Part shown: in pieces, positions 63,454 to 64,000 of the stretch
How the letters are laid out: the number at the start of each line of letters is the position of its first letter
Numbering within the stretch: the first letter of the stretch is position 1
Assembly: GCA_963740525.1 (NCBI GenBank)
Contig: CAVUEG010000010.1
Span: 62,001-126,000 of the forward strand
Length of the DNA: 64,000 nt
Direction: 5' to 3'
Source: CAVUEG01 sp963740525
Lineage (GTDB): Bacteria > Actinomycetota > Actinomycetes > Propionibacteriales > Nocardioidaceae
Program-made: the position numbers and the translations under genes
Notes under the pieces: generated by a model
Seen by the model: the letters and a program-made list of their open reading frames with translations, nothing else
Databases searched by the model: none
What the model was told of the DNA's origin: nothing

Positions 63454-64000
63454 GACGTGAGCTCGCCCCGTCCGTGGGCAACCATGACCGCCACCTGCGC
63501 GGCATCGCCGCCTACGGGCTGGCCGGCACCATGCACGACCTCCCGGCCGCACCGCTCGACGATGCCTCCTTCGACCTGCTCCTGTCCCGGACCCGGATGG
63601 CGCGACTCAGCGGGCTCCTCTGGAAGGCCGTCGCGGATGGCGCAATGCCGGTCACCCGAGCCCAGGCGGACCGGGCGGAGGACCAGCACATCCGCAGCCT
63701 CGCCGCGGCCCTGGTGCTCGAGCGGCTGCTTCTCCAGACCCTGGACCTGCTCGAGGGTGCCGAGCTGCCGGTCAGGATCCTCAAGGGCACGGCGATCGCC
63801 CACCTCGACTTTCCCGAGGTCGGGATGCGCACCTTCGGCGACATCGACCTGATGGTCCCGGGCACGGCCTTCGACGAGGCAGTCGCCCTGCTCTGTGCTC
63901 AGGGGCACCAGCGGCTGCACCCTCAACCCAGACCAGGCTTCGACCGACGGTTCAGCAAGGGGACCAGCTTCCGCACGGTGGACGGCCTGGAGATCGACCT
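63450..64000 (+). CDS. Nucleotidyltransferase-family protein (NTP_transf_5-like), 3' end outside window
   Basis: The first 183 codons of a gene starting at ATG 63450, coupled to the PqqD-like gene. The segment VRILKGTAIAHLDFPEVGMR followed by TFGDIDLMVPG carries the polymerase-beta-type G-D-I-D motif of the PF14907 family. The N-terminal half is helical (LLLSRTRMARLSGLLWKAVA). Members occur next to PqqD-like proteins in some peptide and polysaccharide clusters, but their substrates are not established. The rest of the gene and its neighbours are cut off. Confidence 0.8.
   Translation, partial: MRRELAPSVGNHDRHLRGIAAYGLAGTMHDLPAAPLDDASFDLLLSRTRMARLSGLLWKAVADGAMPVTRAQADRAEDQHIRSLAAALVLERLLLQTLDLLEGAELPVRILKGTAIAHLDFPEVGMRTFGDIDLMVPGTAFDEAVALLCAQGHQRLHPQPRPGFDRRFSKGTSFRTVDGLEID

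Overview
The window comes from a high-GC actinobacterium (about 70% GC by eye). It has mycothiol biosynthesis (mshC), a complete Pup-proteasome module (mpa, dop, pup, prcB, prcA, pafA, pafB, pafC), TatA/TatC and an actinobacterial gene order around metH, trmI and helY. The gene content and style look like Nocardioidaceae (Nocardioides or a close relative); that genus call is an inference. No rRNA, tRNA or CRISPR array was seen.

Layout. (1) 1-9.4 kb: partial corA (minus), then phosphatase / DUF3090 / SCO1664-like / mshC, a PAC2 protein (minus), metH and a HAD phosphatase. (2) 9.5-15.6 kb: a five-gene peptide-type ABC importer whose binding-protein gene carries a stop and two frameshifts. (3) 15.7-18 kb: a small secreted protein and a NarL-type two-component pair. 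(4) 18-34.5 kb: RecB-like nuclease, site-2 protease, trmI, mpa, dop, pup-prcB-prcA, NUDIX, a one-gene cassette bounded by 60-bp inverted repeats, pafA, FKBP lipoprotein, pafB, pafC, tatA, tatC and a small conserved protein. (5) 34.5-41.2 kb: hydrolase, galE, lipid kinase, helY-type helicase, 5'-3' exonuclease. (6) 41.3-43.2 kb: a lower-GC glycosyltransferase/sulfotransferase pair. (7) 43.5-64 kb: an Lrp regulator, then a large surface-polysaccharide locus with a PglC-like initiating transferase, WbpM/PglF-like dehydratase, epimerase, PglD-like acetyltransferase, UDP-sugar dehydrogenase, three GT4 glycosyltransferases, flippase, polymerase-like membrane protein, Wzz/BY-kinase, deacetylase, beta-helix protein and four more sulfotransferase-family genes. 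It runs off the window in a PqqD-like / nucleotidyltransferase pair.

How it works together. Pup is ligated to substrates by PafA, removed by Dop, and read by Mpa, which feeds the PrcBA core; PafB/PafC are WYL regulators of the same conserved block. The polysaccharide locus has the parts for a Wzx/Wzy-type exported glycan, and five sulfotransferase-family genes suggest the product, or linked glycolipids, may be sulfated.

Three broad patterns stand out. At least fifteen genes have a TANNNT -10 box ending 6-7 nt before the start codon, which implies leaderless mRNAs. Convergent gene pairs are packed tail to tail with almost no space. Five otherwise well-conserved genes carry single-base shifts (corA, the ABC binding protein, dop, an epimerase, the flippase), which points to base-calling errors in the assembly more than to five real pseudogenes. 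The most novel-looking item is the inverted-repeat-bounded nuclease-like gene at 27306-28463.
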